Positions 10,599-20,092 of a stretch of DNA of 64,000 nt are shown piece by piece. The stretch is from Perca fluviatilis. Lineage: Eukaryota > Chordata > Actinopteri > Perciformes > Percidae. The stretch lies in contig NC_053115.1 in the NCBI RefSeq assembly GCF_010015445.1, forward strand, positions 4,046,576-4,110,575, written 5' to 3'. The notes below the pieces were generated by a model, which was not told the DNA's origin, did no database searches, and saw only the letters and a list, made by a program, of their open reading frames with translations. A program made the translations under genes and the position numbers. Within the stretch, counting starts at the first letter, position 1; every line of letters begins with the position of its first letter.

Positions 10599-12227
10599 CA
10601 GTGCCTTGCGAAAGTATTCGGCCCCCTTGAACTTTTCGACCTTTTGCCACATTTCAGGCCTCAAACATAAAGATATAAAACTGTAATTTTTTGTGAAGAA
10701 TCAACAACAAGTGGGACACAATCATGAAGTGGAACGAAATTTATTGGATATTTCAAACCTTTTAAACAAATAAAAAACTGAAATATTGGGCGTGCAAAAT
10801 TATTCAGCCCCCTTAAGTTAATACTTTGTAGCGCCACCTTTTGCTGCGATTACAGCTCTAAGTCGCTTGGGGTATGTCTCTATCAATTTTGCACATCGAG
10901 AGACTGACATTTTTGCCCATTCCTCCTTGCAAAACAGCTCGAGCTCAGTGAGGTTGGATGGAGAGCGTTTGTGAACAGAAGTTTTCAGTTCTTTCCACAG
11001 ATTCTCGATTGGATTCAGGTCTGGACTTTGACTTGGCCATTCTAACACCTGGATATGTTTATTTGTGAACCATTCCATTGTAGATTTTGCTTTATGTTTT
11101 GGATCATTGTCTCTTTGGAAGACAAATCTCCGTCCCAGTCTCAGGTCTTTTGCAGACTCCATCAGGTTTTCTTCCAGAATGGTCCTGTATTTGGCTTCAT
11201 CCATCTTCCCATCAATTTTAACCATCTTCCCTGTCCCTGCTGAAGAAAAGCAGGCCCAAACCATGATGCTGCCACCACCATGTTTGACAGTGGGGATGGT
11301 GTGTTCAGGGTGATGAGCTGTGTTGCTTTACGCCAAACATAACGTTTTGCATTGTTGCCAAAAAGTCAGATTTTGGTTTCATCTGACCACAGCACCTTCT
11401 TCCACATGTTTGGTGTGTCTCCCAGGTGGCTTTTGGCAAACTTTAAACGACACTTTTTATGGATATCTTTAAGAAATGGCTTTCTTCTTGCCACTCTTTC
11501 ATAAAGGCCGAATTTGTGCAGTATACGACTGATTGTTGTCCTATGGACAGAGTCTCCCACCTCAGCTGTAGATCTCTGCAGTTCATCCAGAGTGATCATG
11601 GGCCTCTTGGCTGCATCTCTGATCAGTCTTCTCATTGTATGAGCTGAAAGTTTAGAGGGCGCGCCGGGTCTTCGTAGATTTGTAGTGGTCTGATACTCCT
11701 TCCATTTCAATATTATCGCTTGCACAGTGCTCCTTTGGATGTTTAAAGCTTGGGAAATCTTTTTGTATCCAAATCCGGCTTTAAACTTCTCCACAACAGT
11801 ATCTCGGACCTGCCTGGTGTGTTCCTTGTTCTTCATGATGCTCTCTGCGCTTTACACGGACCTCTGAGACTATCACAGAGCAGGTGCATTTATACGGAGA
11901 CTTGATTACACACAGCTGGATTCTATTTATCATCATTAGTCATTTAGGTCAACATTGGATCATTCAGAGATCCTCACTGAACTTCTGGAGAGAGTTTGCT
12001 GCACTGAAAGTAAAGGGGCTGAATAATTTTGCACGCCCACTTTTTCAGTTTTTTATTTGTTAAAAAAGTTTGAAATAGCCAATGAATTTCGTTCCACTTC
12101 ATAATTGGGACCCACTTGTTGTTGATTCTTCACAAAAAATTACAGTTTTATATCTTTATGTTTGAGGCCTGAAATGTGGCAAAAGGTCGAAACGTTCAAG
12201 GGGGCCGAATACTTTCGCAAGGCACTG
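10599..12227 (-). mobile_element. Tc1-like DNA transposon, near full length, 1629 bp
   Basis: Flanked by TA duplications (10597-10598 and 12228-12229). Inverted repeats of about 213 bp (10599-10811 and 12014-12227) begin CAGTGCCTTGCGAAAG. Each arm carries the motif 'attcggcccccttgaac' at the outer end and a diverged copy 'attcagcccccttaag' at the inner end, an IR/DR arrangement as in Sleeping Beauty-type elements. One transposase pseudogene lies on the minus strand between the arms. A DD34E triad and TA target site place it in Tc1 of Tc1/mariner. Activity by its own protein is unlikely because the frame is broken twice. Confidence 0.96.
10818..11836 (-). pseudogene. Tc1 transposase, broken by a stop and a frameshift
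   Basis: The N-terminal frame (11366-11836, 156 codons) has a helix-turn-helix (about residues 19-47, KKISQALNIQRSTV), a GRPR-like linker (RRPGAPSKL, about 54-62) and a second DNA-binding helix set. It ends with the first catalytic Asp in LWSDET (Asp152). A TGA follows at 11366-11368. The frame continues as LFGNNAKRYVWRK and then shifts near 11317-11330. The C-terminal frame (10818-11264) holds the second Asp in RDNDPKH and the Glu in LNPIENLW, 34 residues apart (DD34E). Combined length, about 340 codons, equals intact family members. In life the protein binds the inverted repeats and moves the element by cut and paste into TA sites. Both lesions lie between the first and second catalytic residues. 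Confidence 0.95.
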
Positions 12228-12263
12228 TATGTGCGCCTACCAACTGAGCTGAATCCCGGCCGC

Positions 12264-13339
12264 AAAAACATGTTTTTTTACCTGACATTTCATGACATGT
12301 CATGTTGACACTACAGCCTGACATATTGTAACATCTTTTGAGCTGCAGTATTCAGTGAGGATGTAGAGTAGGAGCTGTTTTTTTGGCTGTACCAGGTGCA
12401 GCTCTTTGTGTAACCAGCTGTGGACCGGAGCTAAATGAGCTGGAGGAAAGCGTTATGGTAATAACTGCAGAATCCATTTGGCATCCGGGGAAGGACAAGC
12501 CCTTCACTCCAGCTGAGCTCTGCTTTAATTCACAGGCTTTAGGTCTGGGAATTAGTACCTCCAGCAGGCCAGGGACTAACAACTAGCACTAAGACTGTTT
12601 CATTTTGTAATAATAAGATAAAGACTCCCAATATACACTATACATTTAGGAAAACCATGTTAGTGTATTTTAGCAGGTATTGCATGGTTTCAAATCTCTG
12701 TTAAGTTGAAAGGAAAATCTGGAATTTGTCAATTTAAAAATCTTGCTTATTAAAACATTTAACTCACCACCTCTGTTGTAGAGGTGTACAGACTCCAGCA
12801 GGAACTATGACATGTGGCGCAAGGAGCGTGAGCCTCTAATAGCTTTCCAAAAAACTTTAATTTAACAGCATTTTTATTCTTTTTTTCTGTGTTAGTCTGG
12901 CTTTTTTTCCAGGTCTTTGTGGTCCAGAACAGGTTATGTGGTCCAGGACGGTCCAGCTCTTAGCAGCACTCAAAGTTGCTTGACGTCTTTTCACAGTACA
13001 CAGAGTGATAGATAACACTATCTTCCTGAGGGTTCTCCTTTTCTTTCTTTCATTCTTTCTTTTTTTACTACGAAAGTGATTTTTGTCATACAAAATGAAG
13101 GTGATACAAGATGATGATACAGTGATACAATGATACAGGGTGTTGTAGGTCAACGCTATTGCCAATATATTTGATACTGGATGATTCTGCAAAATCTCAG
13201 ATTATGTTCAATGAAAACATTTCTAAAATAATTTCTTTCTACAATACTTGCACGTGGCAAATATGATTTGGTTAAGAATAGGGAAAGATCATTGTTACGG
13301 CAAATAAGACTATGGTTAAGACTAAAGTGTGATTTGTGG
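12264..13339. other. No gene recognised
   Basis: Unassigned. About 60 bp at 12745-12805 ('aacatttaactcacc...gtacagactccag') recurs at 16770-16830, just upstream of a LINE relic, so it may be a repeat fragment. A pyrimidine-rich (TTTC)-like patch lies at 13040-13070. Confidence 0.45.
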
Positions 13340-13567
13340 GTGTGCAGAGGCTCCACACAGAACTTTCGCCGTAGCCTACGTACAACATGTGGCCTGAAGT
13401 TTATACTTGTGCGTTGGTGTGTGCGTCAGTTAGCCTAGAAATCTAGACGCACCCTAGCGGCAGCAAATTTAATTTGCAGCCAGGGGTGGTCTAGGCACTC
13501 TCCGTTGACTTGCGAGCTGGAAAAACCAAACTCTGGTCAGGCCAATCACATCGTGTATAGAGTCGGT

Positions 13568-13576
13568 GGGCGGGGC
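13568..13576 (+). promoter_or_regulatory. GC box (Sp1-type) before the captured ATG
   Basis: GGGCGGGGC ends two bases before the ATG at 13579. This suggests that a fragment of a CpG-rich promoter was captured together with the first exon. Inferred from sequence only. Confidence 0.4.
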
Positions 13577-13578
13577 TT

Positions 13579-13824
13579 ATGGCTGCTGCTGCTGCTGGGA
13601 ACAGCGGTCTTCTGGAAGACTTGGAGTTCAGCTTTTCTTTGAGAAAAGAACAAAGAACGGCACTGAAGTCATTCTTAAAAAAGGAAGATGTGTTGGGAGT
13701 TTGGCCGACCGGATACGGCAAAAGTTTAATCTATCAGCTGGCGTTGCTCTGGTTGGTTGGAGCGCTATCCTATTGGTGCAGAGAGAATTTGAAAGACAAC
13801 TGTTTATCCCGCCCCTCGGCTTGA
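13579..13824 (+). CDS. RecQ-like helicase N-terminal fragment (captured exon)
   Basis: 81 codons from an ATG in fair context (cttATGG). A poly-Ala start (residues 2-6) is followed by a motif-0-like stretch LRKEQRTALKSFL (21-33). Then comes PTGYGKSLIYQLA (43-55), the motif I/Walker A form characteristic of RecQ-family helicases (PTGxGKS followed by xxYQL). The frame then runs into LVGALSYWC and a non-helicase end, so motifs Ia-VI are absent. It cannot be an active helicase: full RecQ cores need about 350 or more residues. It could be a transcribed peptide or merely cargo. The RecQ assignment rests on the motif-0 and motif-I pattern; which RecQ paralogue is uncertain. Confidence 0.6.
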   Translation: MAAAAAGNSGLLEDLEFSFSLRKEQRTALKSFLKKEDVLGVWPTGYGKSLIYQLALLWLVGALSYWCRENLKDNCLSRPSA

Positions 13825-14286
13825 GCCCTGCCAATGGTGAGTTCTGGCTTGTCAGACTATGCGTCAATCTCTTTAAGAGAATAGCAGGGCCAGCATGTGT
13901 GTGTGCGTGGGGAGTGTGTGGTAGAGCGAGTGAGAGAGTGATGGGGATTAGCTTGGGAGGAGTACCGACTCTAGAGTCCTAGTGAGAGAAACAAAGGGTC
14001 TCCCCTGTTCTTTCTGACCACGGTGGGAAATCTGGAGCAGGAGAAGTTAACCCTCTCCCTGATTTCATGTTGTTTATGGAGAAGGAGAACCAGGAAATGA
14101 TTCGGGGGAAATGCAACGCTTCCAGGCCATGGTCGAGGGATGTGCGTTTCATTTTTCGAGAGGTGCGCGCCAGCTATGGTGTAGGATCCGACATAGGGTC
14201 AGTATCTCCACCTACTTACGTATGTAGCCACGACGTAGATTAATGCAGAAGCATAAATCTTACATTTTGGCAACTAAAACATTTGG

Positions 14287-14766
14287 TTAAAGGTGCCCTG
14301 CCATACAAAACCGTTTTTACTTGCATTTTTTGAAATATGTTAGGTCCATATGTGTTTGTGTTATGTCGTGAATGTGAAAATGAACTGCTACCTCCTCTGT
14401 CAGCTCTAGCCACTGAAAAAAAATAAGCGGAGAAATCAGACCAATTACAAAAGCAGGTCAGTCTGACATCATGTGGCCTGAGCTCATTACAATTTCAATT
14501 TTCTAGCTTGCCCATTTGCGCTGGGTAAAGGATTCCGACAGCCAGGCTCTCATTGGCTAGCTGTTAGCCAATCAGATTCAAACAGCTTAGCTCGTTGAAT
14601 ATTAATGAGAACTGGCAGAAATTCCTGTAGGCTTTCTATACCAAACTAGAATGGCTTGAAACAAGGTAACTAAGGAATGTTTTCCACAAAAAATGTTACA
14701 GAGTCCATGGTAGAACTTCAGACATTACCACAAAGTCATGCAATACGTGTGGCAGGGCACCTTTAA
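14287..14766. mobile_element. TTAA-flanked MITE, about 480 bp
   Basis: Both ends are TTAA followed by AGGTGCCCTGCCAYAC in inverted orientation (14287-14306 and 14747-14766, 19 of 20 bases matching). TTAA flanks fit piggyBac-type (or Kolobok-type) transposition. There is no coding capacity. It contains an inverted motif 'cattggctagctgttagccaat' near 14550-14571. Confidence 0.8.
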
Positions 14767-15303
14767 GGTTTGGGTAAGATCTTCGTTACGGTAAAACAAC
14801 AAGAACAACAAAGGTCTGTGGTCTGAGGTTTGTGATGCAGAGCGTAAACTCTGCTTTACTGAAAGAAAGTCCGATGTTCTCCATGCCCATCCTCTATTAT
14901 TTATTTTCGCAAATTCTATTCGACCCTATCGACATTTGTAAATCACACAGGTAAATTATTATCATTATTATCATTATTATTATCAGTTATTATAATGGAC
15001 ACAAATATGAGAATGTGACCTATGTGGACAAACAGCATAAAAATGTCAACACTGCCAAGACTGGGGGGGGGTTCATCTTCACTGCAGCCATCATTGACTA
15101 TATCCACCGTTTTAGAAGCTATATCACATCTAATCCTCCAGTGAACTCCACAAACGACAGATTTTAGCCACAGAATTTTAATACAAGCTGCTGCACACTC
15201 GAGACACAGTCCCTGTTGTACATATGTGTGATGAAAACATTCCAGCATAAACCGACAACCACACACAACACACATGAGACCCAGAAACTAGTCACACAGC
15301 AGC
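14767..15303. other. No gene recognised
   Basis: Unassigned; a short ATT/ATC low-complexity stretch lies at 14955-14993. Confidence 0.5.
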
Positions 15304-15884
15304 CCGTTCTCATGAACCATTCGTTGAATGCTGTATTCACCACATTGACGGCCGCTGTACTGTACAAGAGCTGCTTGGAGCAAAGTTCGCTTCCCGTGGA
15401 AAACTAAAGACTTTCACCCAGGAAATGTGTGTTCCTTGGGATTAATTAAATCCAAACCACAATCTTTTTCCTAATCTTAACTAGTTGTTTTGGTGCCTAA
15501 TCTTAACTAGTTGTTTTGGTGCCTAATCTTAACTGTTGTTGCGGCAAAACGCTTATATGTTGTGGACTAAATTTAACCGGAATATCCGCCCAAAACAAGT
15601 GGCAGCTCACGGTGCTCTGTACCCGGCTCAAAGTCACCCATTTTCGGCTAAACACATCTACTAACTGCTGCTGAAACGACCGAGCTGTGACAGAGGTCCG
15701 TAGCCCGCGTGGTGAAGCTCTGTAGCGGCTTAAACAACTAGCAACTGCCGCTCGGCGTCATGGAGCTCATAGCCACCCAGCGTCACGTGACCAGCCGGGG
15801 GTCTCCTAATTTCGTAGGCTATCAAACATTTTGGTGTGCATATATTTCCGTACATTATCATACGGACCTGTTCGTGAGAATGCG
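15304..15884. mobile_element. Family F element ('gttctcatgaac...gtgagaatgcg')
   Basis: Inverted ends CCGTTCTCATGAAC and CGTGAGAATGCG. The interior shares 'cacccagga', 'cttaac/cctaacc', 'ctaatttcgtagg' and 'ttggtgtgcat' blocks with 35.74-36.12 kb. Related elements or fragments lie at 47.57, 50.78, 53.63 and 63.5 kb. No coding region. The flanking duplication is imperfect here (cacacag on both sides). Confidence 0.65.
15470..15540. repeat. 26-bp tandem repeat, about 2.7 copies
   Basis: The unit 'cctaatcttaactagttg' plus 'ttttggtg' starts at 15470, 15496 and 15522, inside the family F element. Other F copies have one unit, so this is a local amplification. Confidence 0.85.
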
Positions 15885-16840
15885 TTGCACACAGTAACAT
15901 GCCATTTGAACCCGTGCTGCAGCCAATGGAATAGACTTTAGGACGTTTCCTCCGAAAGCACATTTTGAAAAGATGTCAATGTTAGGGAGAGGTTTACTTC
16001 AAGAAACTTTCTGAAACTTGGGTTTTTGTGTTACATTGACTTTGATCTTGTAACTTTTAGCCTCTCCCAATCTCATCCAGGGACAGACAAAGAAGACTCT
16101 ACTGTAGCATGTGTAATGTTATTCTTCCCATACATCATGCACCTAACATGCTTGTCCCATTTTGTAGAACATGTTTTTTTTTTCCCCACAGCAGCAGGAA
16201 CTGATTATTGGAAAAACATTACAGATACAGTGGTTTGTATTTCTTTGAAAAAAAAACAGCTGAGGCAACAAACTCCGCCAGCAGCCACACTGTTCTGCTG
16301 ATTCAGACGGCAGAACAGATCCCATTATCTTGTTTATCCTCATGGAAATTAAACAGTTTACCATGTGACCTACATTTTCTCAACAGATTCAAGTCTCAGG
16401 CGGGCGATGAAGAAACGGCTTTTGTTGGTAAGTTGAGAGGGAGCCAGACATTTGTATGATATGATCAAGATAAGACTTGGATGCCTTCCTCCTTTTGGAT
16501 CCAAGGGAAAGCTTTATAGTCTATATGTCTGAGTGAGGAAGACACATTGGGGCGGCACCTCAACCTGACCTGCTCTCCTCACAGTTCATTAAAGGCCTCG
16601 CTCTCTTGCATTATGTAGTGTTTCCTGTCAGACTCGGGATGTGTTCTCCCTGCACAAGCTCTGCCTGGATGCTGTGTTAATTCTAGGGGTTGGGGGGGTG
16701 GAAGAAAATGGATACACCGTATTGGGATATTTTTTCCGTTTAGACTTAGCTCTTGTTCTCAAAATCTCGTTTATGATAACATTTAACTCACCAAATCTCT
16801 TGTAGAGATGTACAGACTCCAGGCAGGGCTGTTATAGTAA
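15885..16840. other. No gene recognised
   Basis: Mostly unassigned. Sequence at 16555-16640 is non-repetitive and G+C-balanced and could be conserved noncoding DNA. Short repeat shared with 12.75 kb at 16770-16830. Confidence 0.45.
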
Positions 16841-17331
16841 ACTGAGAAACTAGTGTGGTTTGGGGGCCTCTCAGTTCATCTGAAGGCCAGGATTCTACTG
16901 AGGATTTGTTCCAAATTGGTGGGACGTTCAGTGGAGAACGCGTTCACTGGTATTGCACACCTTGGTATTGCAGACTGGCTGACAAAATCTCCCTGGACTC
17001 TTCCCATGTGTTGCATGGGGAGTGCCAACTCCTGCCCTCCGGGGGGCCCTATAGGGTCCCAGACTGCAGAAAGAACAAATATAAACACTCATTTGTTCCT
17101 CTGTCAATATCTCTGCTGAATCAACACAGGATAGCAAAGAAGTGATAGTTCCCCCCTATTTTTTACCTTTATCTATATATTTATGGCTATTTAAGACCAC
17201 TCTTGCAGGGCAGGGCCCCCCTCATATTAATTAAGTATCTATTTATGTTTTATTGACGCCTCTGTGTTGTGATTGTTGGAGCTTGTATTGCAAGACAAAT
17301 TTCCGTGTACACAAACAATAAAGTGCTATCC

Positions 17332-17422
<91 letters not shown>

Positions 17423-17452
17423 CATCTATCTATCTACCTATCTACCTATCTA
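16841..17452 (+). mobile_element. LINE relic: reverse-transcriptase C-terminus, 3' UTR and tail
   Basis: A decayed coding end is read across two frames. LKARILLRICSKLVG (frame of 16853-17119) resembles the usual SKLVG motif. SLDSSHVLHGECQLLPSG and YRVPDCRKNKYKHSFVP (frame of 16855-17145) match the conserved C-terminal end of teleost L2/Rex-type ORF2 (DPSHxLH...LLPSGRRYR...NSFxP...LLN). Stop near 17143. A short 3' UTR ends with 'aagacaaatttccgtg' and 'acaataaagt', followed by (ATCT)n. It is 5'-truncated and frameshifted. Confidence 0.88.
17331..17452. repeat. (ATCT)n microsatellite, about 30 units
   Basis: It directly follows the LINE polyadenylation-like 'caataaagtgc', so it is the LINE terminal repeat expanded into a microsatellite. 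A few C/A substitutions appear near 17422-17446. Confidence 0.97.
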
Positions 17453-17569
17453 AGAAAATAGTTTTAGTAAACTGAAACTAAATACAATTTGAAACTAAAC
17501 TATAACTATATTGCCAGGTTAATAATTTTTTTTTTTAGATCCTTTACACCTGTGTGACGCACACTGTTG

Positions 17570-18333
17570 TCAAGCCTCTCAAAACACAACAACACACACG
17601 TGTTTTTCCTGCATGCCTCCTCGACGTGTAGCGTTAGACAGCCAATCACAAGCCGTTTATTGGCTCACTGACGCTGATGAGATTGGAACGGATGAATGAT
17701 GTTTATTTCTAACAACACAAAAGAATAACCAAAAACTTAAAATACAAGACACAAAAGTAGTTCACTATGAAAACGAGAATAAGCTAAATAAATAAATACT
17801 CTTCAATAAATACTCTTATCCGAAAAGGAGTAGGAGGAGGCAAAACGCTTTTCGGGTCCTACCCTTTTTGAAATGTCCATACCTTTACATCTTTAATAAC
17901 CATCAAAGGGTTTTTCAAAACGTTTCTCAATATGCAACCATACGACCCTATAACTGAAAACATCATCAAAATCCAAAAAGCAGGGCGCCCTGGTAGCTCA
18001 CTTGGTAGAACGTGCGCTCCGTGTACCAAGACTCATATCCGACCGGTGGCCCTTTGCTGCATGTCTTCCCCCTCTCTCTCCCCACTTTCCGGTCTACAAC
18101 TGTCCTCCATTAAAGGCCAAAAAGCCCCAAAAATTATCATGAAAACAAAATCAAAAAAACATTTGCCAATCAATCAGTAAAGTTACTATTCCATCATTTC
18201 CTCAATTAAATAATTTACTCCTACGGTATTGAAATTTGGTATTGAATGACGAGGCATTTTTCAATACTTGATACTATAGAGGCAATTCGGTCAGTGCCTA
18301 AAAGTATCAAAGTTGGGCACCCAGCCCTATGGT
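17570..18333 (-). repeat. Family B repeat, interrupted by a SINE
   Basis: Shares 'cgttagacagccaatcacaa' and 'ttattggctca' with 1.45 kb. It ends with 'gttgggcacccagccct' after tattgaa/gtatcaa motifs. A SINE lies at 17985-18135. The left limit is uncertain. Confidence 0.55.
17985..18135 (+). mobile_element. tRNA-derived SINE, B-box lost
   Basis: Head 'ggtagctcacttggtagaac' retains an A-box-like promoter half. Then come 'ccctttgctgcatgtcttcc', 'ctctctctcc', 'caactgtcctcc' and a 3' 'aaaggcc' end, as in the SINE at 10.44-12.26 kb. The B-box region is deleted around 18045, so RNA polymerase III transcription is unlikely. Confidence 0.78.
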
Positions 18334-18335
18334 AC

Positions 18336-18742
18336 CGTGGGGCTTAGTTAATTCCCCACTAAGATATAAAGCCCTCTCCCCACAGCGATGGCAGCGGTAG
18401 ATAAAAGGCCAGCGCTGGTCTTATCATCGCCTCTACACTTCGGGCTCAGGAAACCAATAAAGACGGCCTCCCTGGCGGCGTCCCTGCGCAGCCCTAACAG
18501 CCCCCATGAGCCTGCCGTCACCCGGGGGACCAGCGTCGGTGTAATTGCTGCTATTGTGAAGCCACGAGGAGCCAGCTGAGGTCTGAGAGGGAGTGATGAG
18601 AGGAACGAGGGGGACGTGGTGCACATAATGTCCTCACGTGGCTCCCATTAGACGCTGATTGATGCCTATCGCCCTCAGCTTCAGAGGACTGAGCTTTCAT
18701 CCTGAAGGGCTCTCTGACTGAAGACACAAGCTTACTACAAAG
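18336..18742. other. Non-repetitive G+C-rich stretch, possible conserved noncoding DNA
   Basis: It stands out from flanking repeats in composition and lacks repeat motifs seen elsewhere. A 63-codon frame starts at 18388 after an acceptor-like 'ctctccccacag' (MAAVDKRPAL...), but has no recognised domain. Exon or regulatory element cannot be decided from sequence alone. Confidence 0.35.
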
Positions 18743-18750
18743 CTCTAGGT

Positions 18751-19227
18751 CAGGGGTGTCAAACTCAACTTGCCAGAGGGCTACACTGGAAAATAAGAAT
18801 CACATCAAGGGCCAGACGTGTTTAGTTTATTGATAGGCTTTTATTTAATCGAAAAAGTAAAGTATAGTTGACTGTATTATTGCATGTGTCATATAGTCTT
18901 CTCACTTACAGTTTGGTCAACATAAAGTCCTAAAGAAGTCAGGCAAAAGTTCCTCAGCCATCATAGAAAAGAAGCGCCCAAAAACATCAGAAAAAGTGAC
19001 AAAAATGTTGGAAAAAGTGGCAAAAACATCAGAAAAAATTACAAAGATTTCGGCAAAAGTGACAAAAACGTCAGAAAAAATTAAAAAACATTTCGGCAAA
19101 AATGTCAGAAAAAGTGACAAAAACTAAGTGGGCCAAAATGTATTGTGAACCTAAACTGATATGCGGGCCGGATCATAATCTGCGAGGGGCGGGATTTGGC
19201 CCGCGGGCCTTGAGTTTGACACATGTG
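18751..19227. mobile_element. hAT-type element ('gtgtcaaactca' family), 477 bp
   Basis: Ends CAGGGGTGTCAAACTCAA and its inverted counterpart CACATGTGTCAAACTCAA, with a perfect 8-bp duplication CTCTAGGT (18743-18750 and 19228-19235). Carries the 'gcgggccggat' and 'tttggcccgcgggcc' blocks typical of this widespread family. The interior (18975-19125) is a degenerate array of 'gtgacaaaaa' and 'gtcagaaaaa' units. Confidence 0.9.
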
Positions 19228-19359
19228 CTCTAGGTCAGACTCCTAACCACTCTGGTTTTTTTTTGTGCCTGTCCTGTCTTGACCCTCTCAGTCAAAGAAG
19301 AACTGTCACATACATAGGCGTAATTTACGGGGGTGGGCGGGATGGGGGTTTACAACTAG

Positions 19360-19462
19360 GGCTAGACTGATTATCAATCTATCATTATAGACATCTTTGA
19401 TTATCGGCCCTGGACGATTATCGGGCCATTTTCTGGCAGTTTGCAGATTATCTGTTTCAGCG
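19360..19462. repeat. Fragment of an ATTATCGG-type repeat
   Basis: 'ggctagactgattatcaatc' followed by 'gattatcggccc' and 'gattatcgggcc' resembles hAT-like ends, but no right end or duplication is seen. Confidence 0.4.
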
Positions 19463-19488
19463 TTCCATTTGCCTGATAACCAATGAAG

Positions 19489-19753
19489 TTAAAGGGTAAC
19501 TCCCCTTTTTCTTCCAACCCTATTTCCTATGTTTTTGTGTCTCAGTGACTGAACAACAGTCTTTGACATTGGTCCAGTATTAAGAGAGATCGCTGCAGTC
19601 GGCAGCGGAGAAACAATGTAACAATGTAAGTTAATAGGACAATTGTGCAGCTTGTATTTACCTTCGCTAAAGTGCTCGTTTTGCCGCTGACAGACTAGAT
19701 TCTAAGTGTCTGACAACATTATGGAAAGGATTCCTTCAGAGATAGACCTTTAA
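19489..19753. mobile_element. TTAA-flanked MITE, about 265 bp
   Basis: TTAAAGGGTAACTCC at the left and 'agatagacctttaa' at the right give TTAA on both sides (19489-19492 and 19750-19753). Only the outer TTAAAGG is clearly inverted. Its right TTAA adjoins another element. Confidence 0.55.
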
Positions 19754-19759
19754 AACCTC

Positions 19760-20092
19760 TTGAACGGTCCAATGTGTGAGAGTTTCTCCCATCTAGCGTT
19801 GAGATCATATATCGCAATCAACTCTCTCGGGTCACGCAGTTCAAAGTAGCATTAGCAGCAGCTGTGAGTTCATCATGTGACAGCGAAAACGTGAAAGGCG
19901 GAGCAGTATGTCCTGTATGTCCCTTACAGGCTAACCTGTTTCAAGATGGAGCACGAATATGGAGCGTCTGCCCCAGTTCATGCAAACGCAAATGTAAAAT
20001 TTCAAGCCAAAAGGAATACTTGGAGTTGATGGTGGAGGTAAATATTCTTTTTGATAATGAACAACTAAACACGTTACACACTGGACCTTTAA
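19760..20092. mobile_element. Second TTAA-type element, adjacent
   Basis: Ends 'acggtccaatgtgtgaga' and 'ttacacactggacctttaa' are inverted matches. The right side ends in TTAA (20089-20092). A short foreign segment separates the left TIR from the TTAA at 19750. Non-coding. Confidence 0.6.

Larger units (their letters stand above)
10443..12263 (-). mobile_element. tRNA-derived SINE split by a Tc1 element
   Basis: Read on the minus strand, a tRNA-like head starts near 12263. Its A-box region is 'tcagctcagttggtaggc' (complement of 12235-12252). After the Tc1 insertion comes a B-box 'gggttcgatgcc' (complement of 10553-10564). The body contains 'ctttgctgcatgtcattccc', 'tctctctc' and 'aactgtcctgtggaaataaa', typical of a common percomorph SINE. 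The related SINE at 17985-18135 shares body and A-box. The Tc1 interrupts the head between the two boxes. Confidence 0.8.
13429..13859 (+). mobile_element. Non-autonomous element (431 bp) carrying a RecQ-like helicase exon
   Basis: Inserted in a family D repeat with a perfect 7-bp duplication TGCGTCA (13422-13428 and 13860-13866). The related D copy at 44.76 kb has this motif once, without the insert, which defines the empty site. Ends: 'gttagcctagaaatctag' and 'ggcttgtcagacta'; their inverted similarity is weak (TAGYCT core). The 7-8 bp TSD suggests a hAT-related group. Cargo: a GC box, an ATG and an 81-codon frame with a helicase ATP-binding motif. The layout resembles transduplication of a promoter plus first exon of a host gene. 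Confidence 0.8.
13340..14272 (-). repeat. Family D dispersed repeat, interrupted
   Basis: On the minus strand it begins near 'atttatgcttctgcatt' and includes 'gagagggttaacttctcctg' and 'cagaaagaacaggggaga'. It ends near 'cgccgtagcctacg'-type sequence read in reverse. Uninterrupted copy at 44420-44842 (+), another interrupted one at 51053-52073 (+). Here it is split by the 431-bp element at 13429-13859. The superfamily is unknown; the ends share 'ttctgcg'-type inverted motifs. Confidence 0.72.

Noticed and set aside
10553..12263. A- and B-box as a true tRNA gene
   Set aside because: The body that follows is a SINE (ctttgctgcatgtcattccc), and no cloverleaf with acceptor stem is apparent.
13566..13982. 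138-codon ORF overlapping the RecQ-like frame
   Set aside because: A shifted frame that crosses the element boundary into family D; the helicase motif is only in the 13579 frame.
17269..17475. YLSIYLSIYLS-type ORFs
   Set aside because: Translation of the (ATCT)n microsatellite.
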